Part shown: positions 44,408 through 53,562 of the stretch, one piece after another
Numbering within the stretch: the stretch's first letter is position 1
Layout: each line of letters starts with the position of its first letter
Assembly (NCBI RefSeq): GCF_004123195.1
Contig: NZ_SDLI01000002.1
Span: 334,914-398,913, forward strand
Length of the DNA stretch: 64,000 nt
Origin: Ammoniphilus sp. CFH 90114
GTDB taxonomy: Bacteria > Bacillota > Bacilli > Aneurinibacillales > RAOX-1
Direction: 5' to 3'
The notes under the pieces: generated by a model
Told to the model about the DNA's origin: nothing
Database searches by the model: none
Seen by the model: only the letters and a program-made list of their open reading frames with translations
Translations under genes and position numbers: made by a program

Positions 44408-45541
44408 TTGTTTGCCAAGCGAATCAAAGCAACGGTTCGGGGAACGGTCATTGTGGACCGAAAAACGAAAAATCTTCTAAAGCGAATCAAACCGGGCCAA
44501 ATTGCAGTCATATGCCACGAAGATATTGATGAAATTGCGGCAAGAGATCTCGTAGCAACTAAGGTCAAAGCCGTTATTAACACAGCCACATCCATATCTG
44601 GAAGTTATATGAGTGTTGGAGCAAAGATTCTTCTCCATCATCATATTCCTCTTTATGACACGGAAGTTCATCTAAGTAAATTTCATGATGGAGATACCAT
44701 CGAGATTATTGATGATAAAATTATTTTTTCGGACGCTACTTATGCTGTTTCAAGAGAAGTCACTCAGCAGGAAGTAGCTGAAAAATTAGAGCTTGCACAT
44801 GGTAATCTAGAGAGTCGACTCCATTTATTCATAGAAAATACGCTAGATTATGCTCAAAGGGAGAAGGATTTCTTTACTTCATCCTTACCGGGATTACCCC
44901 TTGATACAAAGCTGTCCAAGCGCCATGTCTTAATTGTGGTCCGAGGGAAGCATTATAGAGAGGATCTGCGTGCCATACGATCCTATATTGAAGACTACCA
45001 CCCAATCCTTATTGGGGTGGATGGTGGTGCAGATGCATTGCTTGAAGAGGGATGGACGCCGGATCTTATCATCGGGGATATGGATAGTGTTTCAGACTAT
45101 GCTCTCAACAGTGGTGCAGAGATCATTGTACATGCTTACCCAAATGGCTATGCGCCCGCAGGATCAAGACTTGAACAGCTAAATGTCGCGTACCATGTTC
45201 TACCGGCTCCTGGGACAAGTGAAGATGTAGCGATGTTGTTTGCTTATGAACACGGTGCGGAGTGGATCGTTGCCTTAGGAGCACACTCAAATATGATTGA
45301 TTTCTTAGAAAAGGGAAGAAAGGGAATGGCGAGTACCGTCCTCGTTCGAATGAAGATGGGGATGAAGCTGATTGATGCAAAAGGAGTCAGCATGCTTTAT
45401 CAGAGAAGGGTAAAGTGGAAAAACTTCTTCTTCCTCAGTTCCGCAGCAGCTGTCCCTGTTGTTGCGGCAAGCTTAATTAGTCCAGCCGTTCGTCAGTTCT
45501 GGCATTTACTATGGCTGCAGCTAAAATTTTACCTAATGTAG
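44408..45541 (+). CDS. SteA-like cytokinetic ring protein
   Basis: Protein of 377 aa with a cytoplasmic domain and one C-terminal membrane helix (about residues 334-353, FFFLSSAAAVPVVAASLIS). It resembles actinobacterial SteA and thiamin-pyrophosphokinase-like folds: VKAVINTATSISGSYMSVGA, GVDGGADALLEEGWTPDLIIGDMDSVSD and GTSEDVAMLFAYEHGAEWIVALGAHSNM. The GDMDS motif is that of thiamine pyrophosphokinase. The start is TTG 44408 with AGGGGGG 6 nt upstream; the ATG at 44372 lies inside the preceding gene. SteA in Corynebacterium acts at the division site with SteB, and the next gene here is SteB-like. Confidence 0.85.
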   Translation: MFAKRIKATVRGTVIVDRKTKNLLKRIKPGQIAVICHEDIDEIAARDLVATKVKAVINTATSISGSYMSVGAKILLHHHIPLYDTEVHLSKFHDGDTIEIIDDKIIFSDATYAVSREVTQQEVAEKLELAHGNLESRLHLFIENTLDYAQREKDFFTSSLPGLPLDTKLSKRHVLIVVRGKHYREDLRAIRSYIEDYHPILIGVDGGADALLEEGWTPDLIIGDMDSVSDYALNSGAEIIVHAYPNGYAPAGSRLEQLNVAYHVLPAPGTSEDVAMLFAYEHGAEWIVALGAHSNMIDFLEKGRKGMASTVLVRMKMGMKLIDAKGVSMLYQRRVKWKNFFFLSSAAAVPVVAASLISPAVRQFWHLLWLQLKFYLM

Positions 45542-45552
45542 GTGGGAGACAA

Positions 45553-46098
45553 ATGATCACCTTGCGATATCATATCATCAGTATCTCGGCTGTATTCTTA
45601 TCCCTTGGTTTAGGTATTATTCTGGGGGGGAGCATCGGGCAAAATTGGATTAATGAGAAACAGCAGACATTACTTCTTAGTATAGAGGAGAAGTATGACC
45701 AAGCAGTAAAAAGTAACGAGGAATTGCAAGAGCAGATACAGGAGTTAAGTTTTAGGATTGAACAATCGAATCAGGAATTTAGTGCATTGGTGACAAACGG
45801 TTATCAGTCGGTTCTACAAGGGAAAAAGATTGGAATATGGAAGCCAGAGGAAGAACCGGCTCAGCATATCGAGGAATTTCTTGAGTCGGCTGGTTTAGAG
45901 ATCATCTGGTTGGAGACTAGGATGCCAAGCGAAGTGTATCCTGTTATCTTTATCGACGGAGAACTTCCGAGCTGGTATGGACAAATAGACTCGAAAATGC
46001 GTATCACACTTCATGATTCTACTCTGAATCCTACTGAGCAATGGGAACTGCTAAGAAACATCCAACACTTGTATAAGGAGATTCACCATGAGCATTAG
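45553..46098 (+). CDS. SteB/MctB-like membrane protein (annotated copper transporter family)
   Basis: Protein of 181 aa with one N-terminal membrane helix (about residues 5-26, ISISAVFLSLGLGIILGGSIG), a coiled coil (about 40-80) and an extracytoplasmic C-terminal domain. The opening RYHIISISAVFLSLGLGIILG is typical of the MctB/SteB family. The start at 45553 has GGTGGGAG upstream; an in-frame ATG at 45511 lies within steA. The gene overlaps the glycosyltransferase by 11 nt. Shorter than mycobacterial MctB (about 310 aa). The copper name is historical; a role with SteA is more likely. Confidence 0.82.
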   Translation: MITLRYHIISISAVFLSLGLGIILGGSIGQNWINEKQQTLLLSIEEKYDQAVKSNEELQEQIQELSFRIEQSNQEFSALVTNGYQSVLQGKKIGIWKPEEEPAQHIEEFLESAGLEIIWLETRMPSEVYPVIFIDGELPSWYGQIDSKMRITLHDSTLNPTEQWELLRNIQHLYKEIHHEH

Positions 46099-46756
46099 TG
46101 CCATCATACCCGCCTATAATGAGGAACGGCTGTTACCTGAAACGATTAAAAGTCTTAGGCAAGTAGAAGAAATTTCTGAAATTGTGGTTGTCGATGATGG
46201 TAGTACAGATAGTACAAATCACTGTGCCCAACAACTTGCTGATCGTGTGATTTCCCTTGCAGGGAATTGTGGAAAAGGTGAGGCCTTACGTCAGGGGTAT
46301 CTAGCTTCTCATGGTGAAGTCGTGTTATTTCTTGACAGTGACTTAGGTCATACAGCTGTTCTAGCCCGTTATTTATTGCGGCCTGTTCTGAGGGGTTCAG
46401 CGGATATGACGATTGCTGTCTTTCCACCTCCGCTGAAAAAATCTGGATTTGGATTAGTCAAGGGATTAGCAAGACAAGGCATACATAAGCTGACAGGTTT
46501 TCATTCCTTGTCTCCTTTATCAGGTCAAAGGGCATTAACGCGGGAGGCGGCAGACTCCATCGAGCATTGGGATGTTCGATTTGGAATTGAAGTAGGAATG
46601 ACGATTGATGTCCTTCGCTCGGGGTATTCTGTTTTGGAGATTCCCATTCCCTTTAGTCACAGGGAGACGGGAAGAGATCTTGCTGGATTCTTTCATCGTG
46701 GCAGACAAATGATAGATGTGGGAAGGATGCTGAGAAAAAAATGGCTGGCTCCATAG
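46088..46756 (+). CDS. Family 2 glycosyltransferase
   Basis: Cytoplasmic or membrane-associated GT-A enzyme of 222 aa. Seen are the nucleotide-binding IPAYNEERLLPETIKSL, VVVDDGSTDSTN, the catalytic DSDLGH (DXD-like) and RFGIEVGMTIDVLRSGY. No membrane helices. Similar enzymes transfer sugars to polyprenyl phosphate. It overlaps both neighbours (11 nt with the SteB-like gene and 16 nt with the MraY-like gene), so all are co-translated. Its acceptor may be handled by the next gene's product. The substrate is unknown. Confidence 0.87.
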   Translation: MSISAIIPAYNEERLLPETIKSLRQVEEISEIVVVDDGSTDSTNHCAQQLADRVISLAGNCGKGEALRQGYLASHGEVVLFLDSDLGHTAVLARYLLRPVLRGSADMTIAVFPPPLKKSGFGLVKGLARQGIHKLTGFHSLSPLSGQRALTREAADSIEHWDVRFGIEVGMTIDVLRSGYSVLEIPIPFSHRETGRDLAGFFHRGRQMIDVGRMLRKKWLAP

Positions 46757-47598
46757 CTATGACGCTTGGCATTGGAGGAATAGGCTTATGGTTAGCTATG
46801 TCTTGGTTGTACCCCTATTTGCTGCGTTACCTACAGTATAAAGAGATGTATAAGCCAAACTATCAAGGGGTGATGATTCCCTTGGCTGTAGGGTGGCTTA
46901 TTCCTTTTAGCCAACTGTTTGCCTGGCCAGGCGCTGTTTACGGTGGATTATTTTCACACTGGCTCACACAAACCACGGTAATATGGGGGATTGCTTATGC
47001 AGGATGGAGAGATGATCAATTCGGTGGATTAGAAGCCAAAGGCTTGGGTGGTCATTTTGCTTTATGGTGGAAAGAAGGCAGATTTACAACAGGTCTTTGG
47101 AAGGTGGTCATTGCGTCTTTCCTTGCTGGGCTCGTTAGTATCTTGTTTTCTAATTCTCTTGTAGAATTATTACTTCATTTCTTCTTGTTGATTCTTACGA
47201 CCAACTTGATTAACCTTCTCGATTTAAGACCGGGGAGAGCCTTGAAAGGTTTTTTTGGTTTGTTTTTACTCCTACTTAGCTTCACTTCTCTTTCGCTTTC
47301 TGTAGCTCTCTGGCTGCCTACCGTGATGGCTTGCTTATTTTTAATTCGAGGTGATCTCAAAGCTCGATCTATGCTAGGGGATACAGGCTCTAATAGTTTG
47401 GGGATGGTGCTCGGGTGCTGGATCGTGTTCTTTGCTTCAAACTCATTAAAATGGATCATTCTCACCATCGCGATTCTCATTCATATCTATGCTGAGAAGC
47501 GTTCCTTAACCATTCTTATACAAAATACTCCTGTTCTACATTGGGTGGACATGCTCGGCAGAACAAAAGACAAGAAGAAAACCCGGATAAACTCTTAA
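46741..47598 (+). CDS. MraY/WecA-like polyprenyl-phosphate sugar transferase
   Basis: Polytopic membrane protein of 285 aa with about eight helices. It resembles the phospho-N-acetylmuramoyl-pentapeptide transferase superfamily: WRDDQFGG (cytoplasmic DD motif), NLINLLDLRPGRALKG (the NxxNxxDG-type motif, with the usual Gly replaced by Leu-Arg) and MLGDTGSNSLGMVLG. It is shorter than MraY (about 320 aa). The start at 46741 has AAGGATG upstream; the ATG at 46759 lacks a site. The altered motif makes a different substrate, or reduced activity, possible. It ends the operon in its own terminator. Confidence 0.8.
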   Translation: MAGSIAMTLGIGGIGLWLAMSWLYPYLLRYLQYKEMYKPNYQGVMIPLAVGWLIPFSQLFAWPGAVYGGLFSHWLTQTTVIWGIAYAGWRDDQFGGLEAKGLGGHFALWWKEGRFTTGLWKVVIASFLAGLVSILFSNSLVELLLHFFLLILTTNLINLLDLRPGRALKGFFGLFLLLLSFTSLSLSVALWLPTVMACLFLIRGDLKARSMLGDTGSNSLGMVLGCWIVFFASNSLKWIILTIAILIHIYAEKRSLTILIQNTPVLHWVDMLGRTKDKKKTRINS

Positions 47599-47612
47599 AT
47601 CCGGGTTTTTCT
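47577..47612 (+). terminator. Terminator of the SteA-SteB operon
   Basis: AAACCCGGAT pairs with ATCCGGGTTT across a 10-nt loop that contains the stop codon, and a T run follows. Confidence 0.88.
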
Positions 47613-47621
47613 ACAGATAAC

Positions 47622-47849
47622 TTAGATTTTTTTCTTCTTTTTATCTCGATGCACAAAAAAACCGGCAATAAAGGCCACACCGAGCAGAAATAAGGCAAGT
47701 CCGCCAATAAATTTAAGTACAGGGAGTGAACCGCCTTCTGGAGTGAAACTAAAGAAAATAACATCACGCATGATATTCCATCCATAGCCAGCCAAAAGAC
47801 CAGGAATGACAATCACAAAAACAGCCAACAATCGTTGTGCTAACAACAT
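47622..47849 (-). CDS. DUF2627-family membrane protein (YqzF-like)
   Basis: Protein of 75 aa with two membrane helices (about residues 8-24 and 45-66) and a basic tail ending in HRDKKKKKI. It fits DUF2627, which in B. subtilis (YqzF) also lies next to the bkd regulon. It is divergent from bkdR and convergent with the SteA operon. The function is unknown. Confidence 0.85.
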   Translation of the reverse strand: MLLAQRLLAVFVIVIPGLLAGYGWNIMRDVIFFSFTPEGGSLPVLKFIGGLALFLLGVAFIAGFFVHRDKKKKKI

Positions 47850-48037
47850 CTATACTCACCGACCTCTTCGGAACAATTATCCTCTCTTATGATACAAGAA
47901 TGCAAGGGCTTCGCCAAGCTTTTCTACCTATTTCCAGATTGTAACAGTAAGTACTCTAACCTCCTGGTTGAAATTTATCCCTACTGCACCTATGCTAGAG
48001 TTAAGCAGGATAACTTTGTATGGAAGATGGAGGACCT

Positions 48038-50113
48038 ATGGCCAAAAGATTCCTTATTGTTGGTGCCGGACGAGGAGGAACGGCTCTTTTGAAAGCGCTA
48101 CTAACGATAGAGTGGGTCTCTATCGTTTCTATAACAGACATCAACTTAGAAGCTCCGGGGATTCAATTTGCTAAGGAAAATCAAATACCTTATGCGAGTT
48201 CTTATGAACCCTTTATTTTTTCCGAAGAAATTGATGTTATCCTAGAAGCCACGGGAAATTCAACCGTTTATCATGACTTGGAGCGGAAAAAGACCTTGAG
48301 TACGATTTTAATTCCAGGTACTGTGGCGAATATTGTTATGTCTCTAATTGAACAAAAGGAACGTCTCATTCATCAATTAGAGCAAAAAAGCCAAGAACTC
48401 AATACATTCCTTAACTCTACACATGATGCCATCGTTGCGGTAAACTCGCAAGGTGTTATTACCTTATTTAATCGCTCAGCGGAACGGATTCTGGATGTGA
48501 AAAGGGAAGAAGTAGTAGGTACCGAAGCAAAGGATACGATCCCCAATACAAGATTGCATCATGTGTTGCAGACTGGCGAATCTGAGTTGAATCGGGAACA
48601 GGCTCTTACAAGCAACAAACGGATTATTACGAATCGTGTAGCGGTTTCAGACAACCAAGGAAATATTATTGGGGCTGTGGCTGTGTTTCGCGACATCACA
48701 GAGGTACTTTCGTTGGCTGAAGAAATCACGGATTTAAAAGGGGTGCAGACGTTCTTAGAGGCTATTATTAATTCTTCTGAAGATGCCATTTCCGTTGTTG
48801 ATGCGTTAGGAAATGGGATGCTGATTAATCCTGCATATACCCGACTAACTGGGCTAAGTCCAGAGGACATCTTAGGAAAACCGGCAGATGTAGATATCTC
48901 TGAGGGGGAAAGCATGCATTTAAAGGTCCTTCAGACTCGCAAACCCGTACGTGGGGCACATATGAAGGTTGGACCGAAGAAGAAAGACGTCATTGTGAAT
49001 GTAGCGCCTGTCGTTGTGGATGGAACACTAAAGGGGAGTGTAGGGGTCATTCACGATGTGACTGAGTTTAAGAAACTGGCTGAAGAATTAGAGAGAGCGA
49101 AACGAATTATCCGGACGTTAGAGGCTAAATATACTTTCCAAGATATTATGGGTTTTAGTGATACGATGCTCGTTGCAGTGGATCAAGCTCAAAAAGCGGC
49201 GATGACCCCTGCTACAGTCCTATTACGAGGTGAATCAGGAACAGGGAAGGAATTATTCGCCCATGCGATACACAACGAGAGCAGCAGGAAATACAGTCAA
49301 TTCCTTCGTGTCAATTGTGCCGCGATTACGGACCAATTATTAGAAAGCGAACTGTTCGGGTACGAGGAAGGGGCGTTTACAGGTGCGAAGAAAGGTGGAA
49401 AACGAGGTTTATTCGAAGAGGCTAGTGGAGGAACCATCTTCTTAGATGAGATCGGGGAGATGTCGGTAAATACTCAAGCCAAATTGCTAAGAGTCCTACA
49501 GGAGAAGGAAATTATCCGAGTAGGGGGAACCAAGTCCATCCCTATTGATGTTCGCATCATTGCGGCTACGCATGTGAATTTAGAGAAGGCGATTCAACAA
49601 GGACATTTTCGTGAAGATCTCTATTATCGGTTAAATATGATGCCCATTATGATTCCACCTCTTCGTTATCGAAAAGAGGATATCCTTCCTCTCTCTCTTC
49701 ATCTGATTAGAAAATTCAATCAAGAATACGGCAGGGCAGTGGAAGACTTGCATGCCGATACTCTTGAAATTTTACAAAGTTATGATTGGCCGGGTAATGT
49801 GCGTGAGTTAGAAAATGTAGTAGGAAGATCGATTATCAATATGAGATTTACTGAAACCCGTATTCTTCCTCATCACCTGCCATCCTTAATCACAAAGCCG
49901 CTGGCTGAGTCCTCTCCGCCTCGGAGTGCACGAATAGAACAGACGCAATCCAACCAAACAGGAAAGCTATCCGAGATCTTAGAGGCTGTAGAAAAAAATG
50001 TGATATACAAAGTCTTCGAGGAAAGTGGAAGAAATAAAACTCAAACAGCCAAAAGACTAGGTTTGTCCATTCGCAGTCTTTATTACAAGATGGAAAAGTA
50101 TAAACTGAATTAA
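48038..50113 (+). CDS. bkdR: BkdR, sigma-54-dependent activator of the bkd operon
   Basis: Activator of branched-chain keto acid catabolism with RNA polymerase sigma-54. Domains in order: an N-terminal Rossmann-like segment with FLIVGAGRGGTALLKAL (about residues 1-110), two PAS domains (about 125-235 and 240-350), an AAA+ domain with Walker A GESGTGKE (398-405) and the sigma-54 contact loop GAFTGA, and a C-terminal Fis-type helix-turn-helix (NKTQTAKRLGLSIRSLYYKM). The length is 691 aa, about that of B. subtilis BkdR. The start at 48038 has TGGAGGA upstream; an earlier ATG at 48020 abuts no site. The target promoter lies 107 bp downstream of its stop. Confidence 0.95.
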   Translation: MAKRFLIVGAGRGGTALLKALLTIEWVSIVSITDINLEAPGIQFAKENQIPYASSYEPFIFSEEIDVILEATGNSTVYHDLERKKTLSTILIPGTVANIVMSLIEQKERLIHQLEQKSQELNTFLNSTHDAIVAVNSQGVITLFNRSAERILDVKREEVVGTEAKDTIPNTRLHHVLQTGESELNREQALTSNKRIITNRVAVSDNQGNIIGAVAVFRDITEVLSLAEEITDLKGVQTFLEAIINSSEDAISVVDALGNGMLINPAYTRLTGLSPEDILGKPADVDISEGESMHLKVLQTRKPVRGAHMKVGPKKKDVIVNVAPVVVDGTLKGSVGVIHDVTEFKKLAEELERAKRIIRTLEAKYTFQDIMGFSDTMLVAVDQAQKAAMTPATVLLRGESGTGKELFAHAIHNESSRKYSQFLRVNCAAITDQLLESELFGYEEGAFTGAKKGGKRGLFEEASGGTIFLDEIGEMSVNTQAKLLRVLQEKEIIRVGGTKSIPIDVRIIAATHVNLEKAIQQGHFREDLYYRLNMMPIMIPPLRYRKEDILPLSLHLIRKFNQEYGRAVEDLHADTLEILQSYDWPGNVRELENVVGRSIINMRFTETRILPHHLPSLITKPLAESSPPRSARIEQTQSNQTGKLSEILEAVEKNVIYKVFEESGRNKTQTAKRLGLSIRSLYYKMEKYKLN

Positions 50114-50122
50114 CCATGTATA

Positions 50123-50152
50123 AAATTGCCTGCAAATTATTGCAGGCAATTT
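50123..50152. promoter_or_regulatory. 13-bp perfect inverted repeat: bkdR terminator or BkdR enhancer site
   Basis: Two 13-bp arms (AAATTGCCTGCAA and its complement) surround a 4-nt centre. It lies 10 bp after bkdR and about 70-100 bp before the sigma-54 promoter, the normal place for an activator site. A poor T tail argues against a simple terminator. Further TTGCA half-sites follow at 50151-50166. Confidence 0.55.
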
Positions 50153-50219
50153 GCATTTTATTGCAAGGTAAATAGGCTCTGAATCTTTATCTCCTTTCCC
50201 CCACCTCACTTGGATTGAT

Positions 50220-50235
50220 TGGCATGACTCTTGCT
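50220..50235 (+). promoter_or_regulatory. Sigma-54 (-24/-12) promoter of the ptb-bkd operon
   Basis: TGGCATGACTCTTGCT matches the sigma-54 consensus TGGCAC-N5-TTGCW with GG and GC at the right spacing. It lies 107 bp before ptb and directly downstream of the bkdR gene. Confidence 0.92.
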
Positions 50236-50341
50236 TATTACATAGGTGGCTTCTCTTTTGCGCAAGCTAATCGTGAATCAAACCATCAAATAATGGATAA
50301 ACTCCTTAGGTTTTACTACTTTATTTATAAAAGGTGAGAGA

Positions 50342-51280
50342 ATGAAAACCTTATCGGATGTTTTGCAAGCCGCAAAAGAGTCTCCATGCTTAAGAGTTTC
50401 GGTAGCGGTTGCTGAGGATGCTGAAGTGTTGCAATCCGTAGCTTCTGCTGTGAGAGAAGATATTGCTCAATTTTTGCTCTTTGGGAATAAGGAGCGAATA
50501 CGCGAAATTGCAGAACAGGAATGCATCTCATTAGAAGGCGCAGAGATCGTGAATACGAGAGATCCCATGAGGGCCTGTCGTGACGCTGTTGCCTCGGTCA
50601 ATAAGGGGGATGCTGATGTTGTGATGAAAGGGATGGTCTCGACAAGGGATATCTTAAAGTCCGTATTGGATAAGGACGTAGGGCTGCGGTCAGGTAAGGT
50701 GCTTAGCCATGTAGCTGTCTTTGATATGCCCCGTTATGATCGGTTTATATTCTTATCTGATGCGGCAATGAATATCGCTCCGACATTAGACCAAAAGATA
50801 CAAATTATCGAAAACTGTGCTCAAGTATGTCGGGCACTAGGGGTCATGAGACCGAAGGTAGCCTGTGTAGCAGCGGTGGAGACCGTAAACATGGATATGC
50901 AGGCCACTGTGGAAGCGGCTTTGTTGAGTAAAATGGCTGAGCGAGGTCAGATCAGAGGAATCGATATCGATGGTCCACTTGGCCTCGATAATGCCGTTTC
51001 CATAGAAGCAGCTAAGCACAAAGGGATCACGGGAAATGTAGCAGGAAATGCAGATGTTCTCCTTGTACCGGATATTGAATCTGGAAACATTTTATATAAA
51101 TCTATGGTGTATTTCGCAGGCGCCAGGGTAGGAGGCATGATTGCTGGAGCTAAGGCACCGATTATTGTCACATCACGTGCCGACACGCATGAATCCAGGT
51201 TGTACTCTATTGCTTTAGCGTGTGTTACCGCTTATCACACTTACAATCAAGGGATCATGAGACGATTGATTCATACATGA
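50342..51280 (+). CDS. ptb: Phosphate butyryltransferase (branched-chain acyl)
   Basis: Converts branched acyl-CoA and phosphate to acyl phosphate in keto acid catabolism. Recognised from VVMKGMVSTRDILKSVLDK, SHVAVFDMPRYDRFIFLSDAAMNIAP and GIDIDGPLGLDNAVSIEAAKHKGI (pattern). The length is 312 aa. AAAGGTGAGAG precedes the ATG. It is the first gene of the sigma-54 operon, as in B. subtilis (yqiS). Confidence 0.95.
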   Translation: MKTLSDVLQAAKESPCLRVSVAVAEDAEVLQSVASAVREDIAQFLLFGNKERIREIAEQECISLEGAEIVNTRDPMRACRDAVASVNKGDADVVMKGMVSTRDILKSVLDKDVGLRSGKVLSHVAVFDMPRYDRFIFLSDAAMNIAPTLDQKIQIIENCAQVCRALGVMRPKVACVAAVETVNMDMQATVEAALLSKMAERGQIRGIDIDGPLGLDNAVSIEAAKHKGITGNVAGNADVLLVPDIESGNILYKSMVYFAGARVGGMIAGAKAPIIVTSRADTHESRLYSIALACVTAYHTYNQGIMRRLIHT

Positions 51281-51296
51281 GGAGGAGAAGCAATAA

Positions 51297-52394
51297 ATGA
51301 TTTTTGAGTACATGGAGAAGTACGACTATGAACAGTTAGTTTTTTGCCAAGATAAGAACTCCGGGTTAAAAGCAATTATTGCTATTCATGATACAACGTT
51401 GGGCCCAGCTTTAGGCGGTACCAGAATGTGGACCTATGCGACGGAAGAGGAAGCAATTATTGATGCTTTGCGCCTTGCAAGAGGGATGACATATAAAGCG
51501 GCAGCATCGGGACTTAACTTGGGCGGGGGGAAAACGGTCATTATCGGTGACCCTAGGAAAGATAAAAACGAAGAGATGTTTCGAGCCTTTGGACGATTTA
51601 TTCAAGGGTTGAATGGGCGCTATATCACTGCCGAGGATGTGGGCACAACGGTAGCTGATATGGATCTCATTCACATGGAGACAGAATATGTTACAGGGGT
51701 ATCCCCTGCTTTTGGAAGCAGCGGCAATCCCTCCCCTGTTACAGCCTTCGGTGTATATCGCGGAATGAAGGCGGCTGCTAGAGTTGCATTCGGCACTGAC
51801 AGCCTTGAAGGAAAGACCGTGGCCGTACAAGGTGTGGGGAATGTTGCCTACCATTTATGTCGCTATCTTCATGAAGAGGGGGCTAAGTTAATTGCAACGG
51901 ATATAAACCAGGATAACGTCTATCGGGTAGTCCAAGAATTCGGCGCTCAGGCTGTTGGTGTTCAGGATATCTATGGCGTTGAATGTGATATTTTTTCTCC
52001 TTGTGCCCTTGGAGCGATCATTAATGACGAAACGATTCCACAATTGAAGGCTAAAGTTATCGCTGGTGCAGCCAACAACCAGCTCAAAGAAGATCGGCAC
52101 GGGGATATGATTACAGAGATGGGGCTTATTTATGCTCCTGATTATGTTATTAATGCAGGAGGACTCATCAACGTAGCGGATGAATTGCTGGGCTACAATA
52201 GAGATCGGGCTCTTAAGAAGGTAGAGACGATTTATGACAATATATTAAGGGTATTTGAGATTGCGAAGCGTGATGGAATTCCTACGTATAAAGCAGCAGA
52301 CCGATTAGCTGAAGAAAGAATGGAATCGGTGAAGAGATCGCGCAGCACCTTCCTTCGAAACGAAAGAAACATTCTTAATCGCACGATTCGTTAA
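51297..52394 (+). CDS. bcd: Leucine dehydrogenase
   Basis: NAD-dependent deamination of leucine, valine and isoleucine to their keto acids, feeding the bkd dehydrogenase. It has [44 protein letters not shown] (catalytic Lys pattern), and the nucleotide-binding [17 protein letters not shown]. The length is 365 aa. GAGGAGGAG precedes the ATG. The C-terminus is Arg-rich ([20 protein letters not shown]). Confidence 0.96.
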   Translation: MIFEYMEKYDYEQLVFCQDKNSGLKAIIAIHDTTLGPALGGTRMWTYATEEEAIIDALRLARGMTYKAAASGLNLGGGKTVIIGDPRKDKNEEMFRAFGRFIQGLNGRYITAEDVGTTVADMDLIHMETEYVTGVSPAFGSSGNPSPVTAFGVYRGMKAAARVAFGTDSLEGKTVAVQGVGNVAYHLCRYLHEEGAKLIATDINQDNVYRVVQEFGAQAVGVQDIYGVECDIFSPCALGAIINDETIPQLKAKVIAGAANNQLKEDRHGDMITEMGLIYAPDYVINAGGLINVADELLGYNRDRALKKVETIYDNILRVFEIAKRDGIPTYKAADRLAEERMESVKRSRSTFLRNERNILNRTIR

Positions 52395-52433
52395 TAGCTC
52401 TTGTGCGTGGGAAGAGGAGTGAACAAATAGGAG

Positions 52434-53546
52434 ATGCGTAACGTCATTCGACTACTGGTCATAAATCCTGGCTCTACTTCAACGAAGATCGGCATTTACG
52501 ACAATGAAAAGTGCATCATTGAAGAAACACTAAGGCATGATGCGGAAACTCTAGACCCATTTCCACGCATTATGGACCAATACTCTTTTCGCAAGCAGGC
52601 CATCTTAGATGCGCTCAGCGAGAAGGGAATGAATATCATGAAGCTTAATGGAGTCGTTGGGCGAGGCGGAGTATTGCATCCCGTTCCCGGCGGAACTTAT
52701 CGGATCAATCCATCCATGCTTGAGGATCTAAAGTCTGCGAAATATGGAGAACACGCATCCAACCTAGGAGCGCTCATTGCTTTTGAGATCGCTGATTCCC
52801 TTCATATCCCTGGCTTTATTGTAGACCCTGTTGTGGTTGATGAGATGGATGATATAGCTAGGTTATCCGGTCACCCTCATTTTCAGAGGAAGAGCATTTT
52901 CCATGCCCTAAATCAAAAAGCGGTTGCAAGAGAGGTTGCAAACGACCTAGGAAAGCGTTATGAAGAACTTCAAGCTATTGTCGCTCATCTGGGTGGCGGG
53001 ATCTCCATTGGTGCTCATCGTAGAGGCAGGGTCGTTGATGTTAATAACGCTTTGGCTGGAGAGGGGCCATTTTCACCTGAGAGAGCAGGCACATTGCCTG
53101 TTTCGGATATCGTGAAGGTATGTTATTCAGGGAAGTACACAATGGATGAAGTAATGAGATGGCTTGTAGGCCAAGGTGGATTAGTCGGGTATTTAGGTAC
53201 GAATGACGCGAGAGTAGTCGAGGCTCGAATAGCTTCGGGTGATCCTAAAGCAACACGGGTCTATAAGGCTATGGCGTATCAGATCTCTAAGGAAATTGGC
53301 GCCTTAGCTACTGTCTTGCAAGGCCATGTAGATGTCGTGATCCTTACTGGTGGCCTTGCGTATAGCCGTCATCTCATGCAATGGATAGAGAGCCAAGTGC
53401 GTTGGATTGCTCCCGTTACTATCGTGCCAGGAGAAAATGAATTGCAAGCGCTTGCGCAAGGAGGGCTTCGGGTTTTAAGAGAGGAAGAGCAAGCATTGGA
53501 ATACCCAGGCCATGTCCAACGTATAGAAGAAGTAATTGAAAAATAA
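52434..53546 (+). CDS. buk: Butyrate kinase (branched-chain)
   Basis: Makes ATP from acyl phosphate produced by Ptb. ASKHA-fold protein of 370 aa with [59 protein letters not shown] and [22 protein letters not shown] lies 11-15 nt upstream of the ATG at 52434, rather long spacing. The end overlaps the longest possible lpdV reading frame. Confidence 0.95.
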   Translation: MRNVIRLLVINPGSTSTKIGIYDNEKCIIEETLRHDAETLDPFPRIMDQYSFRKQAILDALSEKGMNIMKLNGVVGRGGVLHPVPGGTYRINPSMLEDLKSAKYGEHASNLGALIAFEIADSLHIPGFIVDPVVVDEMDDIARLSGHPHFQRKSIFHALNQKAVAREVANDLGKRYEELQAIVAHLGGGISIGAHRRGRVVDVNNALAGEGPFSPERAGTLPVSDIVKVCYSGKYTMDEVMRWLVGQGGLVGYLGTNDARVVEARIASGDPKATRVYKAMAYQISKEIGALATVLQGHVDVVILTGGLAYSRHLMQWIESQVRWIAPVTIVPGENELQALAQGGLRVLREEEQALEYPGHVQRIEEVIEK

Positions 53547-53562
53547 GAGAGGTGTATGGGGG

